A stretch of DNA of 64,000 nucleotides from Cognataquiflexum nitidum. Its GTDB lineage: Bacteria; Bacteroidota; Bacteroidia; Cytophagales; Cyclobacteriaceae. The stretch is from NCBI RefSeq assembly GCF_022538055.1, contig NZ_JAKZAM010000001.1, forward strand, positions 1 to 64,000, written 5' to 3'. Below the pieces are notes generated by a model that was not told where the DNA came from, ran no database searches, and saw nothing but the letters and a program-made list of their open reading frames with translations. The position numbers and the translations under genes were made by a program. Shown here one piece after another: positions 36,123-45,199 of the stretch. Position 1 is the first letter of the stretch; each line of letters starts with the position of its first letter.

Positions 36123-36845
36123 ATGCGTGCACTGTATTGGAAGGAAGTCAACGGATTTTTCAGTAACCTGAGCGGTTACCTGATCCTTGGGGTTTTTTTG
36201 GTTTCGTTGGGTTTGATCGTTTGGGTATTTCCTGACACTTCCGTGTTGGAATATGGTTTTGCTGACTTGGAGCCCTTATTTGTGTACACTCCTTATGTTT
36301 TCACATTCCTTGTTCCGGCCATTACCATGAAGATGATTGCCGAGGAAAGGAAGTCCGGGACTTGGGAAATCCTTATGACTTCCCCGCTTTCCATTCCCAA
36401 AATCATTGTTGCCAAATATTCTGCTGCCCTGACTTTGATCGTGGTGGCTTTGCTTCCCACCTTGGTTTACTACTACAGTATCGTTCAGTTGGGAGATCCT
36501 GTCGGAAATATTGACCATGCAGGTTTCTTTGGTTCATGGATCGGATTGGTGTTTATAGGGGCGGTTTTTGCATCTATCGGGATTTTGGGATCGGCCCTGA
36601 CTTCCCATCAGATCGTGGCATTTATCTTGGGAGTTTTTATTTCATTCCTGCTTTATTTTGGGCTGACAGCCTTGGTGCAGCTTCAGGTGATGAGTCCGTT
36701 TGCTTTGTTTTTGGAAGAAATGAGCCTAAGCTATCACTACCAAAGCATGAGTAGGGGGGTGATTGACGCCCAGAATATCGCTTATTTTCTTTCAATTATT
36801 GTATTGATGTTAGGCTTGACGGGGATTTTAATCCGTAGAAAATGA
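36123..36845 (+). CDS. gldF: GldF, permease subunit of the gliding-linked ABC transporter
   Basis: A 240-residue ABC-2-type membrane protein with six hydrophobic spans. The N-terminus MRALYWKEVNGFFSNLSGYLIL and the conserved KMIAEERKSGTWEILMTSPL are family marks. It lies between gldA and gldG; its stop overlaps the gldG start by 4 nt (ATGA), so translation is coupled. Confidence 0.9.
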   Translation: MRALYWKEVNGFFSNLSGYLILGVFLVSLGLIVWVFPDTSVLEYGFADLEPLFVYTPYVFTFLVPAITMKMIAEERKSGTWEILMTSPLSIPKIIVAKYSAALTLIVVALLPTLVYYYSIVQLGDPVGNIDHAGFFGSWIGLVFIGAVFASIGILGSALTSHQIVAFILGVFISFLLYFGLTALVQLQVMSPFALFLEEMSLSYHYQSMSRGVIDAQNIAYFLSIIVLMLGLTGILIRRK

Positions 36846-38533
36846 AAGGATCCTCCAACATATCTCTTATCAAAAACCTTGGAATCATTGCCGGGATCCT
36901 GCTTGTTATATGGGTTTTGGCGACATTGGTTCCTTATCGAATTGACTTAACTTCGGACAAAAGGTATTCCCTTCATCCTGCGACCGTCGAGGTTTTGGAA
37001 TCATTGGAAGAACCTTTGGAAGTGGAAATATTACTAACCGGTAATCTCCCCGGGGGAATGAGAAGACTTCAGCGCTCAATCGAGGAGACGATCAGAACAT
37101 TCAATGCTTACAGTAGCGAAAAAATTACTTTTTATTATCAGGATCCCTTGGCTTTGCCAAAAGAGGATCAAGAAGACTATATCGTCGGATTGTCAGAATA
37201 CGGAATCAATCCCACCAACCTCTATGTAAATGAAGATGGTGGGCAAAAATCAAAACTCATTTTCCCTGGAGTGATTATCAGGAATGCTGAGTTTGAAACA
37301 GGTTCTCTGCTGTTAAAAGGTGAAAGGGGAATGGGACCCGATCAGATTCTAAATCAATCTGTAGAAAATCTTGAATTTGAATTGATCAATGGAATCCGAA
37401 AATTGATCAGTAAACAGGCTTTTGAAATTGGACTTGCTATGGGTCAGGGGGAATTGACTGAAGATGAAGGGTTTGGAATTGTAGAGGCTTTGGCAGATAA
37501 TTATGAAGTGTACAAAGTCCCCTTAGAGCAGGCAAAAAAACCTTCTGACTTGAACCCATTCAAAGTTGTGATTGTAGCAGGACCTAAGGAAGTCTATTCC
37601 GAGAAGGAGATTTATCTCCTCGACCAATACCTCATGAATGGGGGAAACATCATTTTTATGATAGATGCCTTGGCTTATGACATGGCGCAGGCGGGCGGAG
37701 AGGGAACTGTGGCCATGCCTTTTGAAAATGGTCTGGACCAGTTGCTCTTCAGGTATGGCATCAGGGTCAACAAAGATTTGATTCAGGACATGAATTTTGG
37801 TCGCTATCCTGTCATGGCGGGTAATTTTGGAGATCAGCAACAGTTGGTACCGCTGCCGTGGCCGTTTTTTGTTTTGGCAGGGAAGATGGCTTCACACCCT
37901 ATCACCAAAGGATTGGATCAGGTGATGTTTAGGTTTTCGAGTTCAATGGATACTGTAAAGGCAGATGGAGTCAGAAAGACCCCTTTGATTTTCAGTTCTG
38001 ATTTTACCAAAAAATCAGCTTCCCCGGTAAGGTTGGCTTTTGTAGACATGGAAAATGAGCCTGACCTCAATGAATTTGGATTGAAAAATCTTCCTTTGCT
38101 ATACTTACTGGAAGGAAATTTTACTTCATTTTTCAAAAACAGGTTCCTTCCTGAAGATGCAGAAAAAGCTTCATTTAAGGAGAATGGAAATGTTGGGAAA
38201 GTAATTGTGGCCGGAACGGGCAGTCTTTTCCAAAGCGATCTTACTCCCATAGATGGAAATCCTCTTCCTTTAGGACAAGATCCATTTAGCAGTATGCAGT
38301 ATGCCAATCGTCAGCTTCTATTGAATGCGATCAGTTATCTGGTGGAACCGGAAGGAATTATTGCTACTAGAACCAAACAGTTTCAGATCCGGCCGCTAAA
38401 TAAAATCAAAGTTAAGGATGAAAAAACAAAATGGCAGGTGATCAATATTCTGGTTCCCGTGTTTTTATTTTCCATCCTCGGGATGCTTTGGATTGGCATC
38501 AAAAAGCAGACATTTTCTAAGAAGCATCGGTAA
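36842..38533 (+). CDS. gldG: GldG, extracytoplasmic subunit of the gliding-linked ABC transporter
   Basis: A 563-residue protein with an N-terminal membrane anchor (LIKNLGIIAGILLVIWVLATLV), a long periplasmic part with the ABC-type auxiliary fold (YRIDLTSDKRYSLHPATVEVLESLEEPLEVEIL, then NVYVNEDG-like and FMIDALAYDM) and a C-terminal membrane span (VINILVPVFLFSILGMLWIGI). The order anchor-domain-anchor is typical of GldG. It closes the gldA-gldF-gldG operon; dnaN follows 136 nt later and probably has its own promoter. Confidence 0.9.
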   Translation: MKGSSNISLIKNLGIIAGILLVIWVLATLVPYRIDLTSDKRYSLHPATVEVLESLEEPLEVEILLTGNLPGGMRRLQRSIEETIRTFNAYSSEKITFYYQDPLALPKEDQEDYIVGLSEYGINPTNLYVNEDGGQKSKLIFPGVIIRNAEFETGSLLLKGERGMGPDQILNQSVENLEFELINGIRKLISKQAFEIGLAMGQGELTEDEGFGIVEALADNYEVYKVPLEQAKKPSDLNPFKVVIVAGPKEVYSEKEIYLLDQYLMNGGNIIFMIDALAYDMAQAGGEGTVAMPFENGLDQLLFRYGIRVNKDLIQDMNFGRYPVMAGNFGDQQQLVPLPWPFFVLAGKMASHPITKGLDQVMFRFSSSMDTVKADGVRKTPLIFSSDFTKKSASPVRLAFVDMENEPDLNEFGLKNLPLLYLLEGNFTSFFKNRFLPEDAEKASFKENGNVGKVIVAGTGSLFQSDLTPIDGNPLPLGQDPFSSMQYANRQLLLNAISYLVEPEGIIATRTKQFQIRPLNKIKVKDEKTKWQVINILVPVFLFSILGMLWIGIKKQTFSKKHR

Positions 38534-38669
38534 TCCTTACCATAATTCTCAGAAAATACATTAATGACCTTGATTTTTTTACAGGAAAGTGTGAGTCAAG
38601 GGCAGCTTTTATAATTTTATTTATAAATTTACCCTATTCAAAAAATAACGAAAATAAAGCCCTTCCCAT

Positions 38670-39794
38670 ATGAAATTTATTGTTTCTTCTAATGCACTGT
38701 TAAAGCAGCTTTCTGCAATCAATGGCGTGGTCACTACCAATCCGGTAGTACCTATCTTGGAAAATTTCCTTTTTGAAATCAAAGGAGGAAAATTGACCAT
38801 CACAGCCTCAGATTTGCAGACTTCCATGATTACAGAGATAGATGTCGAAGCAAGGGAGGATGGGAATATCGCAGTTCCTGCTAAGATTTTGATCGAAACA
38901 CTCAAAAACCTTCCTGAACAGCCTGTTACTTTCAGCATTGACCAAGATACATATAGCGTCGAAATCAGTTCTGACAATGGTCGGTACAAATTGGCCGGAG
39001 AAAACGCCACAGATTTTCCAAAAATCCCAACAGTGACCAACCCAACCTCAGTGGACATGTCTACTGAAATATTGAGCTCTGCGATCTCCAATACGATTTT
39101 TGCAACCAGCAACGATGAGTTGAGACCTGCCATGACCGGGGTCTATATCAACCTGAGCAGCACCAACACTACTTTTGTTGCTACTGACGGACACCGATTG
39201 GTAAGATACAGAAGGATAGATGTGGCGGCCGCAGATGGTGCAAGCATCATCATCCCGAGAAAAGCACTCAACCTTTTGAAATCAACTCTGCCTTCCGAAA
39301 ATGTGCCGGTAGCAGTGGAATTCAACAATTCCAACGCTTACTTCAAATTCAACAGCATCAAGATGATCTGTAGGTTGATTGACGAAAGATTCCCGGATTA
39401 TGAAAATGTCATCCCGGTGGACAATCCAAACCACATGACCATCGACAGATTGGAGTTTTTGGGTTCATTGAGAAGGATCGCCATCTATGCCAATAAGACT
39501 ACCCATCAGGTAAGGTTGAAATTGACAGGAAGCGAATTGCAGATTTCTGCTGAAGACCTTGATTTCTCCAACGAAGCAAATGAAAGATTGTCATGCGACC
39601 ATGACGGTGAAGATATCGAGATCGGATTCAATGCAAAATTCTTGGTGGAAATGTTGAATAACCTTTCTTCCAAAGAAGTGACCTTGAAGTTTTCGGCACC
39701 AAACAGGGCCGGATTGATCGTGCCATCTGACAAGTCAGACAATGAAGATATCCTGATGCTGGTAATGCCGGTAATGTTAAACAACTACGTGTAG
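38670..39794 (+). CDS. dnaN: DNA polymerase III beta subunit (sliding clamp)
   Basis: A 374-residue clamp protein. The start MKFIVSSNALLKQLSAINGVV and the end NNYV with LMLVMPVML are typical; the three repeated clamp domains are visible around residues 1-120, 125-245 and 250-374. It tethers polymerases, including the short DnaE at 918-3866, to DNA. It is not next to dnaA here, which is normal for Bacteroidetes. A strong terminator follows at 39828. Confidence 0.97.
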   Translation: MKFIVSSNALLKQLSAINGVVTTNPVVPILENFLFEIKGGKLTITASDLQTSMITEIDVEAREDGNIAVPAKILIETLKNLPEQPVTFSIDQDTYSVEISSDNGRYKLAGENATDFPKIPTVTNPTSVDMSTEILSSAISNTIFATSNDELRPAMTGVYINLSSTNTTFVATDGHRLVRYRRIDVAAADGASIIIPRKALNLLKSTLPSENVPVAVEFNNSNAYFKFNSIKMICRLIDERFPDYENVIPVDNPNHMTIDRLEFLGSLRRIAIYANKTTHQVRLKLTGSELQISAEDLDFSNEANERLSCDHDGEDIEIGFNAKFLVEMLNNLSSKEVTLKFSAPNRAGLIVPSDKSDNEDILMLVMPVMLNNYV

Positions 39795-39827
39795 GTTAAA
39801 TAATTGACATTAAAGATTTTCATTTTT

Positions 39828-39854
39828 CCCCTGCAGCGATGCAGGGGTTTTTTT
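39828..39854 (+). terminator. Intrinsic terminator after dnaN
   Basis: CCCCTGCA-GCGA-TGCAGGGG with seven T, 33 nt after the stop codon. Confidence 0.92.
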
Positions 39855-39896
39855 GTGTTTTTTTGTAAACTCAAATTGTAAATACCTAATTGAACT

Positions 39897-40079
39897 ATGA
39901 AAAAAGGATCTGAAGAAATGAAAGAATTTGTGAGCAAACTCTCTGAAAAGGAAAAACAGGAACTTTTGAAATTGCTCGAAGAGGCGCTTACCCCAAAAGT
40001 TGAGGAAAAAAAAAGGGAAATTGGAAAGTATGAAGGGAAAATTTTTATTTCCGAGGATTTCAATGAACCGAATTTTTAG
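39897..40079 (+). CDS. Small antitoxin-like protein (DUF2281-type), no toxin adjacent
   Basis: A 60-residue protein, beginning MKKGSEEMKEFVSKLSEKEK. The middle is amphipathic and charged (KQELLKLLEEALTPKVEEKK) and the end GKIFISEDFNEPNF resembles the C-terminal ISEDFDEPL motif of DUF2281-like antitoxins that pair with PIN toxins. No PIN gene follows; the next gene begins 83 nt later and is a methylase. It may be an orphan remnant. The classification rests on short motifs. Confidence 0.55.
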   Translation: MKKGSEEMKEFVSKLSEKEKQELLKLLEEALTPKVEEKKREIGKYEGKIFISEDFNEPNF

Positions 40080-40162
40080 TAGATTGACCTAAAATTAAGA
40101 AACACCTATTTGCCCATTATCACAACTTTTAAAATAAACATCACTCATTTAAAATTTAGACT

Positions 40163-42910
40163 TTGGCTGCACCTACCTACGGGATTGAACTTGAAGAACT
40201 TAAGAAGTATTTAAGAAGCAATGATAATGAAGACGCTAAACGTCAGTTGCTTTTTCCGCTTTTTAGAAAATTGTTTAAGGACGATTTTAGAGCAGAATCT
40301 GCGGCGTATGGTGCAGATATTTATATACCGGGCCAATTAATTGTTGAGAGTAAATCTAATTTTTCACAATGGCCTCAAGGTTTTTACCAGGCATTCCATT
40401 ATAACAAAAGATTCGGCCTAGCTTATAATACGATAATGGTAATTGCCCAAGAATTTGTAGGAATTTGGAAAACGAATAAAATACCAGAATTCGCAGCAAT
40501 TTTTATCAACACAGCAGACGCGTCAATTTCCCCAAATCAAATTGGGAAAGAAAATGCAAGAAAGACTCAAAAAAATCAACTAAATGCCATTAAAGATTCA
40601 GCGATTTATTGGCTAGACCCCAAGTCCTTACAAGGTGATATATTTGCCGGCGCAAAAAATTTGGTAACAGAATCATTTGAGATTCTCAAGATTTTAAAAA
40701 ATCTTGAGTCTACTAGGCTTCAGGTTAATACTCATAATTTCATTCACACCATAGAATTAATGAAATCCATGTTTGAGCATCCCATCGATGCCATTCATGC
40801 TTTTTATACCATCGTGAACTATTGGGATATTAACGCAACGGTGTCTGAAAATGACTATTCTGACACACTACAAGTTGTAGGATTTCGTGGTCATAAAAGT
40901 AGCGAACCATTTATAGTTCCGCCAAAGCATAAAAAGGAGTTTAAAAATCTAATTGAGAATCGGTATGTTTTTACAAATGAGGGATCAGGACTTACCGCAG
41001 ATTATTATTTCTCAAGATTTGATGAGGTACTTTCTGCACTCGACCCTGAATATGCCAAGCAGCATGGGATTTTTTTCACCGACGGCAACTTAAGTAAATT
41101 CGCCATGTGGTTTGTTCAAGATTATTTCAAGGAGGATTTGGGAGAAAATTATATCGTCTTTGATCCTGCCGGAGGATCCGGCAACTTGGTAACAAGTTGG
41201 AGAGGAAAATTAAGACATAAAATTGTATCCGAGCTTCAGCCGGATCTCTTACGAACTATTGAAAAGCGGATGAAGATCGATCCTTACCACATGGACACAG
41301 GATTTACTATTATTCCGAAGACTTCGGATAACAAAGGCTTGAACTTTTTGGATATATCAGGTGAAGATTACCTGGATCGACTTGCCAAAGAATTAAAAAT
41401 CAAACAACTCTCCCTAGACAAGCCACTTGCCTTTCTCTTAAATCCACCTTATAAAAATACAGATGAAAAAGTAGAAAATCGATCTAAAAAGGAAGCAGAG
41501 TATGAGATTCACCCAACTATTCTAAAGCTAACAGGCTCCGATGCAGGCAAGGAAAGGTATTTAGCTTTTTTAGGTCAAATTTTATTAATGTCAAAAGCCC
41601 AAAATGAAAAAAATTCTGGGCAGTTTCCTCTGGTATTCATTTTTACGCCAACTTCTTGGTTAATTCCCAGACCTTCATATGTATCTTTTAGATCCAAGTG
41701 GGATCAATATTTTCAATTTGAGACAGGATTTATAGTCACTAGCAATGAGTTTTTTAAATTAGATGGTAAATGGCCTTTGGCATTTACGGTATGGAAATAT
41801 TCTCCCGATCAAAATAGGAAAAACAATATTACCCTATCTGATTTGACGAAATTAAAAAGAACGGATTTGAATTTTAATTGGAATTTAGAAGATGAAAAAA
41901 CCCTAGTTTCAATAATATCCTCAGTATCCAGGATTAATTTTTCCGCTAAAAGTTTGGTTATAAGAGAAAGACTACCTTTCATAGAAAGGAAAGGTGAATT
42001 AATTAGGCAACCGAGATACAATAGTTATCGAAATTTGAATAACTCTGAAAAAGGTTTACCATTTGTTAGTGGCTTTGCAAGGATGGATAATCGTCATGAA
42101 AGGCTAGCAGTTCCATATGGGTATGCTGATGGAGAATTTATTGGATTTATGGACGATAACTCCATGGTTAGATTACATCAAGATACTTGTAATAGACTTG
42201 GTGCAAATGAAAAATCTATTTGGTTTCGATTGGATTTAGATTTTAAAGGTGTGAATAAATCGCAATGTTTTAATGGGCCTGCAGATAATAGAAGCTATTG
42301 TGCATACGATCATGAATCAGCAAAGGCTACAATAACATGGTTTTCCATTACAAAAGCCCTGAATGGACAATATCCTGTTTGGGCAAATCAATTTGATATC
42401 TGGGCACCTGAGATTTCCCCTGAACTTTCGGACTATTGGTATTCTCTGTGTTTTGCATTTGTTTTAGCCGAGAACCGTTGCGTGGTAACAAAATTTGAAG
42501 CTAACAATCCTGTTCAGGGCGCTCCTGAGGTGTTTGTGGATAATCCACTTTCACCAAATAATCCAGAGTCTTTTTGGAATACCACCTTAGCTAATCACAT
42601 TGTAAAAAATACTACAGTTGCGAAGAAATTGGTTGAAAAAATCATAGAACTTTATAAGGTTTGGAATTATAATTATTGCAAGGGTGGTATTTTAGAAAAT
42701 GTCGGGTTACATGATGAGCCTTATTTTAGGTATTTTGAGTATCCTGATTTTCTGACAAAGAATTCAGGCTTGATTCAAATTAAGAAATATGCCATGAATG
42801 AAAATTTGGCGGATTTGGGTGAATTGTTTGCTGAAATCAGTTCATTGACCAAATTGGTCAAAGCAGAAATATATAGATTATTAGTAGATGAGTTTAAATA
42901 TTTTGGGTGA
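40163..42910 (+). CDS. Type IIG-like restriction-modification enzyme with PD-ExK and N6-adenine methylase
   Basis: A 915-residue protein. The N-terminal region has a PD-(D/E)xK candidate, ADIYIPGQLIVESKSN (Asp52, Glu62, Lys64). The methylase carries motif I FDPAGGSGNL (334-342) and motif IV LLNPPY (425-430), as in gamma-type N6-adenine enzymes that combine cutting and modification. The C-terminal part (residues about 600-915) is a likely target-recognition region. The only upstream start in frame is TTG at 40163, preceded by an in-frame TAG six bases earlier; the next Met is at residue 92. Composition is more AT-rich than the neighbours, which suggests horizontal gain. No separate restriction or specificity gene is adjacent. 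Activity and site are unknown. Confidence 0.75.
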   Translation: MAAPTYGIELEELKKYLRSNDNEDAKRQLLFPLFRKLFKDDFRAESAAYGADIYIPGQLIVESKSNFSQWPQGFYQAFHYNKRFGLAYNTIMVIAQEFVGIWKTNKIPEFAAIFINTADASISPNQIGKENARKTQKNQLNAIKDSAIYWLDPKSLQGDIFAGAKNLVTESFEILKILKNLESTRLQVNTHNFIHTIELMKSMFEHPIDAIHAFYTIVNYWDINATVSENDYSDTLQVVGFRGHKSSEPFIVPPKHKKEFKNLIENRYVFTNEGSGLTADYYFSRFDEVLSALDPEYAKQHGIFFTDGNLSKFAMWFVQDYFKEDLGENYIVFDPAGGSGNLVTSWRGKLRHKIVSELQPDLLRTIEKRMKIDPYHMDTGFTIIPKTSDNKGLNFLDISGEDYLDRLAKELKIKQLSLDKPLAFLLNPPYKNTDEKVENRSKKEAEYEIHPTILKLTGSDAGKERYLAFLGQILLMSKAQNEKNSGQFPLVFIFTPTSWLIPRPSYVSFRSKWDQYFQFETGFIVTSNEFFKLDGKWPLAFTVWKYSPDQNRKNNITLSDLTKLKRTDLNFNWNLEDEKTLVSIISSVSRINFSAKSLVIRERLPFIERKGELIRQPRYNSYRNLNNSEKGLPFVSGFARMDNRHERLAVPYGYADGEFIGFMDDNSMVRLHQDTCNRLGANEKSIWFRLDLDFKGVNKSQCFNGPADNRSYCAYDHESAKATITWFSITKALNGQYPVWANQFDIWAPEISPELSDYWYSLCFAFVLAENRCVVTKFEANNPVQGAPEVFVDNPLSPNNPESFWNTTLANHIVKNTTVAKKLVEKIIELYKVWNYNYCKGGILENVGLHDEPYFRYFEYPDFLTKNSGLIQIKKYAMNENLADLGELFAEISSLTKLVKAEIYRLLVDEFKYFG

Positions 42911-42985
42911 TACTATACATATCACACGGGTAGGGAATCCGGTAATTTCCCACAATCTTTTTGGTTTTCATATTTAATGGCTTTA

Positions 42986-43016
42986 AACCTTCGAGGTCTT
43001 AAAGACCTCAAAGGTT
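42986..43016. repeat. Palindromic gene-end element, fourth copy
   Basis: AACCTTCGAGGTC and GACCTCAAAGGTT with a five-base loop. On the minus strand its AACCTTTGA forms the last two codons and the TGA stop of the GH13 gene. Confidence 0.8.
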
Positions 43017-44894
43017 GATTTCCAGCACCCAACTTTCCAAAGGTTTCAGATCCACCCTTACTTTTCCTTTTCCATCTTTAATTTTCAAAACCGGATTGAC
43101 CGCGCCATACAGTTTTTCTGACAACGGGTATTCGCCTTCAATCAAATCCCAGGTTTTGATGATTTCGGAGGGAAGTTCAAGGTCAAATCCGAAGGATTCG
43201 GTTGCATCAAAATTGGTAATGATGACCAGTTTTTGGTTTTCATTCCATCTGACAAATGAAAAAACCCGGTCATTGTACCATTCGGTATTTTGTCTGTTAT
43301 GGCTGTGGATGTCTGCAAATTTCCCTGCCAGGGCAGTACTAGTTTGGGTAAAGTTGAGCAGACGGCTATAAAAATCCCGCAATGATTTTTCAGCTTCGGA
43401 AGATTGTCCTCCATCAAATTTTCCTCCGTTCATCCATCTTTGGTGATGGGGAACACCGATATAATCAAAGATGGATGTTCTTGTCGGAGATCCAAATCCT
43501 GCTTTTTCAGCACCGGGTTCGCCGACTTCCTGCCCGAAATATATCATCGTTGGCGATGAACCGATCATAGCCGACACTACCATGGCAGGTTTTCCTTTTT
43601 CTGCATTTCCAGCAAATCCCGGGCTTGCGATGCGTTGTTCGTCATGGTTCTCAAGGAAATGCAACATGTGTTGGTCAATATCTGCCAATCCCTTTTGGAT
43701 CGGGAGGATGTTGTCCGTGGAGCCTTTTCCCTGCATGATGTTTTTGAGCGTATCGTAAAGTTCCACCTTGTCGTAGAGGTAATCCATTTTCCCCAAATGG
43801 ATATAATTCCGGTACTCCTTAGGATTGTATATTTCAGCCAAAAGGAAAGCATCAGGATTATTTATCTTGATGGCAGAGTTCATATAGCTCCAAAATTCCA
43901 CAGGAACCATTTCTGCCATGTCATAGCGGAACCCATCCACGCCTTTTTCGATCCAGTACAAGGCTATATCTTTAAATTTGACCCAGGAATCGGGTACGTC
44001 TTTGCCTTGCCAAAATTCAAAATGTGCTTTGTAATCTTTCTGAGAAAAATCAGCCGGCAATTCTATGAAATCCTTGCTGCCATCGGGTTTGATGCCGTAA
44101 TTGACCTTGACAGTTTCATACCAATCGTGAAAATGTGGTTGGGCTTCACGTGAACCGTTTCCTGTCCATTTGGCTGGTGATTCATCAAACTTTCCGTCAG
44201 CCAATGGATGTGCTTCGCCTCCCAAAGGCTTGTAATTGTCCAATGGTGCTGGAACTTTAAAATCCTTGCCCGGGATATAATAGAAGTTGTTGTTTGTTTT
44301 GTATTCAACCGAAGTGTCGTCACCTGCGCCAAAATCCTTTACTCCTTCGGGATTGCTTTTACCCTCATATCTCCGGGCAACATGGTTGGGTACGATGTCT
44401 ATAATGACTTTCATGCCTTGGTGATGCGTTCTTGCGATCAAAGCTTCAAATTCCTCCAATCGTTTTTCCGGATTCTCTGCCAGGTCAGGATTTACATTAT
44501 AGTAGTCTTTGACGGCATAAGGTGAACCTGCCCTCCCTTTGACTACTTCGGGGTCATCATTGGAGATACCATATTGTGTATAATCATTGATCAAAGCATG
44601 ATGGGGCACTCCTGTGTACCAAATGTGGGTGACTCCCAAAGACTTTATTTCTGATAGCGCTTGGTCTGTGAAGTCATTGAATTTTCCAACGCCATTTTCT
44701 TCCAAGGTTCCCCAAGGTTTGTTTGTGGTATTGGTATTTCCAAAAAGCCTGGTGAAAACCTGATAAACGATCACTTTATTTGGAGTTTCCATTTTGGTAT
44801 TGGCTTCAGGGGTTTGGGTCTGGGGCGAGTTGCAACCGATCAGGATTGATAGCAAGGCTGCAAAAAAGGTAATTTGGGTCAGAAGTTTGTTCAT
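43008..44894 (-). CDS. GH13 alpha-amylase family lipoprotein
   Basis: 628 residues from the ATG at 44894 (the open frame upstream to 44969 is the leader repeat read through). Signal and lipobox LLSILIGC put the lipid Cys at residue 21. GH13 motifs: DIVPNH (166-171), GFRYDMAE with nucleophile Asp325, LLAEIYNP with acid/base Glu354, and FLENHDEQ with Asp418. The C-terminal part is a beta-sandwich. Likely role: surface or periplasmic breakdown of starch- or maltodextrin-like glucans. There are no SusCD genes beside it. The stop lies in a palindromic element. Confidence 0.9.
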   Translation of the reverse strand: MNKLLTQITFFAALLSILIGCNSPQTQTPEANTKMETPNKVIVYQVFTRLFGNTNTTNKPWGTLEENGVGKFNDFTDQALSEIKSLGVTHIWYTGVPHHALINDYTQYGISNDDPEVVKGRAGSPYAVKDYYNVNPDLAENPEKRLEEFEALIARTHHQGMKVIIDIVPNHVARRYEGKSNPEGVKDFGAGDDTSVEYKTNNNFYYIPGKDFKVPAPLDNYKPLGGEAHPLADGKFDESPAKWTGNGSREAQPHFHDWYETVKVNYGIKPDGSKDFIELPADFSQKDYKAHFEFWQGKDVPDSWVKFKDIALYWIEKGVDGFRYDMAEMVPVEFWSYMNSAIKINNPDAFLLAEIYNPKEYRNYIHLGKMDYLYDKVELYDTLKNIMQGKGSTDNILPIQKGLADIDQHMLHFLENHDEQRIASPGFAGNAEKGKPAMVVSAMIGSSPTMIYFGQEVGEPGAEKAGFGSPTRTSIFDYIGVPHHQRWMNGGKFDGGQSSEAEKSLRDFYSRLLNFTQTSTALAGKFADIHSHNRQNTEWYNDRVFSFVRWNENQKLVIITNFDATESFGFDLELPSEIIKTWDLIEGEYPLSEKLYGAVNPVLKIKDGKGKVRVDLKPLESWVLEINL

Positions 44895-44900
44895 GGGGTT

Positions 44901-44949
44901 AAATATAAAAAGTTGTTTCCCACAAAGACACAAAAAAACAAATAAAAAG
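44901..44949 (-). repeat. 49-bp leader repeat before the GH13 start codon
   Basis: The segment resembles 45768-45816. On the minus strand both contain TTTTTGTGTCTTTGTG and ACTTTTTATATTTA and end exactly 6 nt before the start codon of two unrelated genes. Confidence 0.7.
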
Positions 44950-44969
44950 AGATTGCAAAAACAAAACAC

Positions 44970-44990
44970 GGTAGGTTTTCAAAACCTGCC
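44970..44990. repeat. GGTAGGTTTT/AAAACCTGCC hairpin
   Basis: A 10-bp near-perfect inverted repeat (one mismatch) with a 1-nt centre lies between the GH13 gene and the small gene ending at 45002; a palindrome of the AAAACCTGCC type that is common between Bacteroidetes genes. Confidence 0.5.
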
Positions 44991-45001
44991 ATGTTTAAAA
45001 A

Positions 45002-45199
45002 TTATTTGTCTTTATCATTTTCTGAAGTAAGACTATCCGGAACAGAAAAAGGATCCAATTCTACTATTTTTCCATCCTGTTCTACTATAATTGGACTATT
45101 CTTCTCCCGCTTGAATTTGACCAGGTTTTTGTAGGTTTCATCTAAACCGAAAAGGATTTTGTCTAATTCCTCTTCGGCCTCTTTTTCTTTAGTTGTCAT
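45002..45199 (-). CDS. Small protein partnered with the zeta toxin
   Basis: This 65-residue protein (MTTKEKEAEEELDKILFGLD; PIIVEQDGKIVELDP) overlaps the zeta-toxin gene by 11 nt and is translated after it. Small acidic proteins ending in a short DGKIVE.. motif commonly accompany short zeta-type proteins in bacteria; I infer an antitoxin-like role, but the canonical epsilon antitoxin fold is not recognisable. In this arrangement the toxin gene comes first. A role as a neutralising partner is plausible, not shown. Confidence 0.6.
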   Translation of the reverse strand: MTTKEKEAEEELDKILFGLDETYKNLVKFKREKNSPIIVEQDGKIVELDPFSVPDSLTSENDKDK

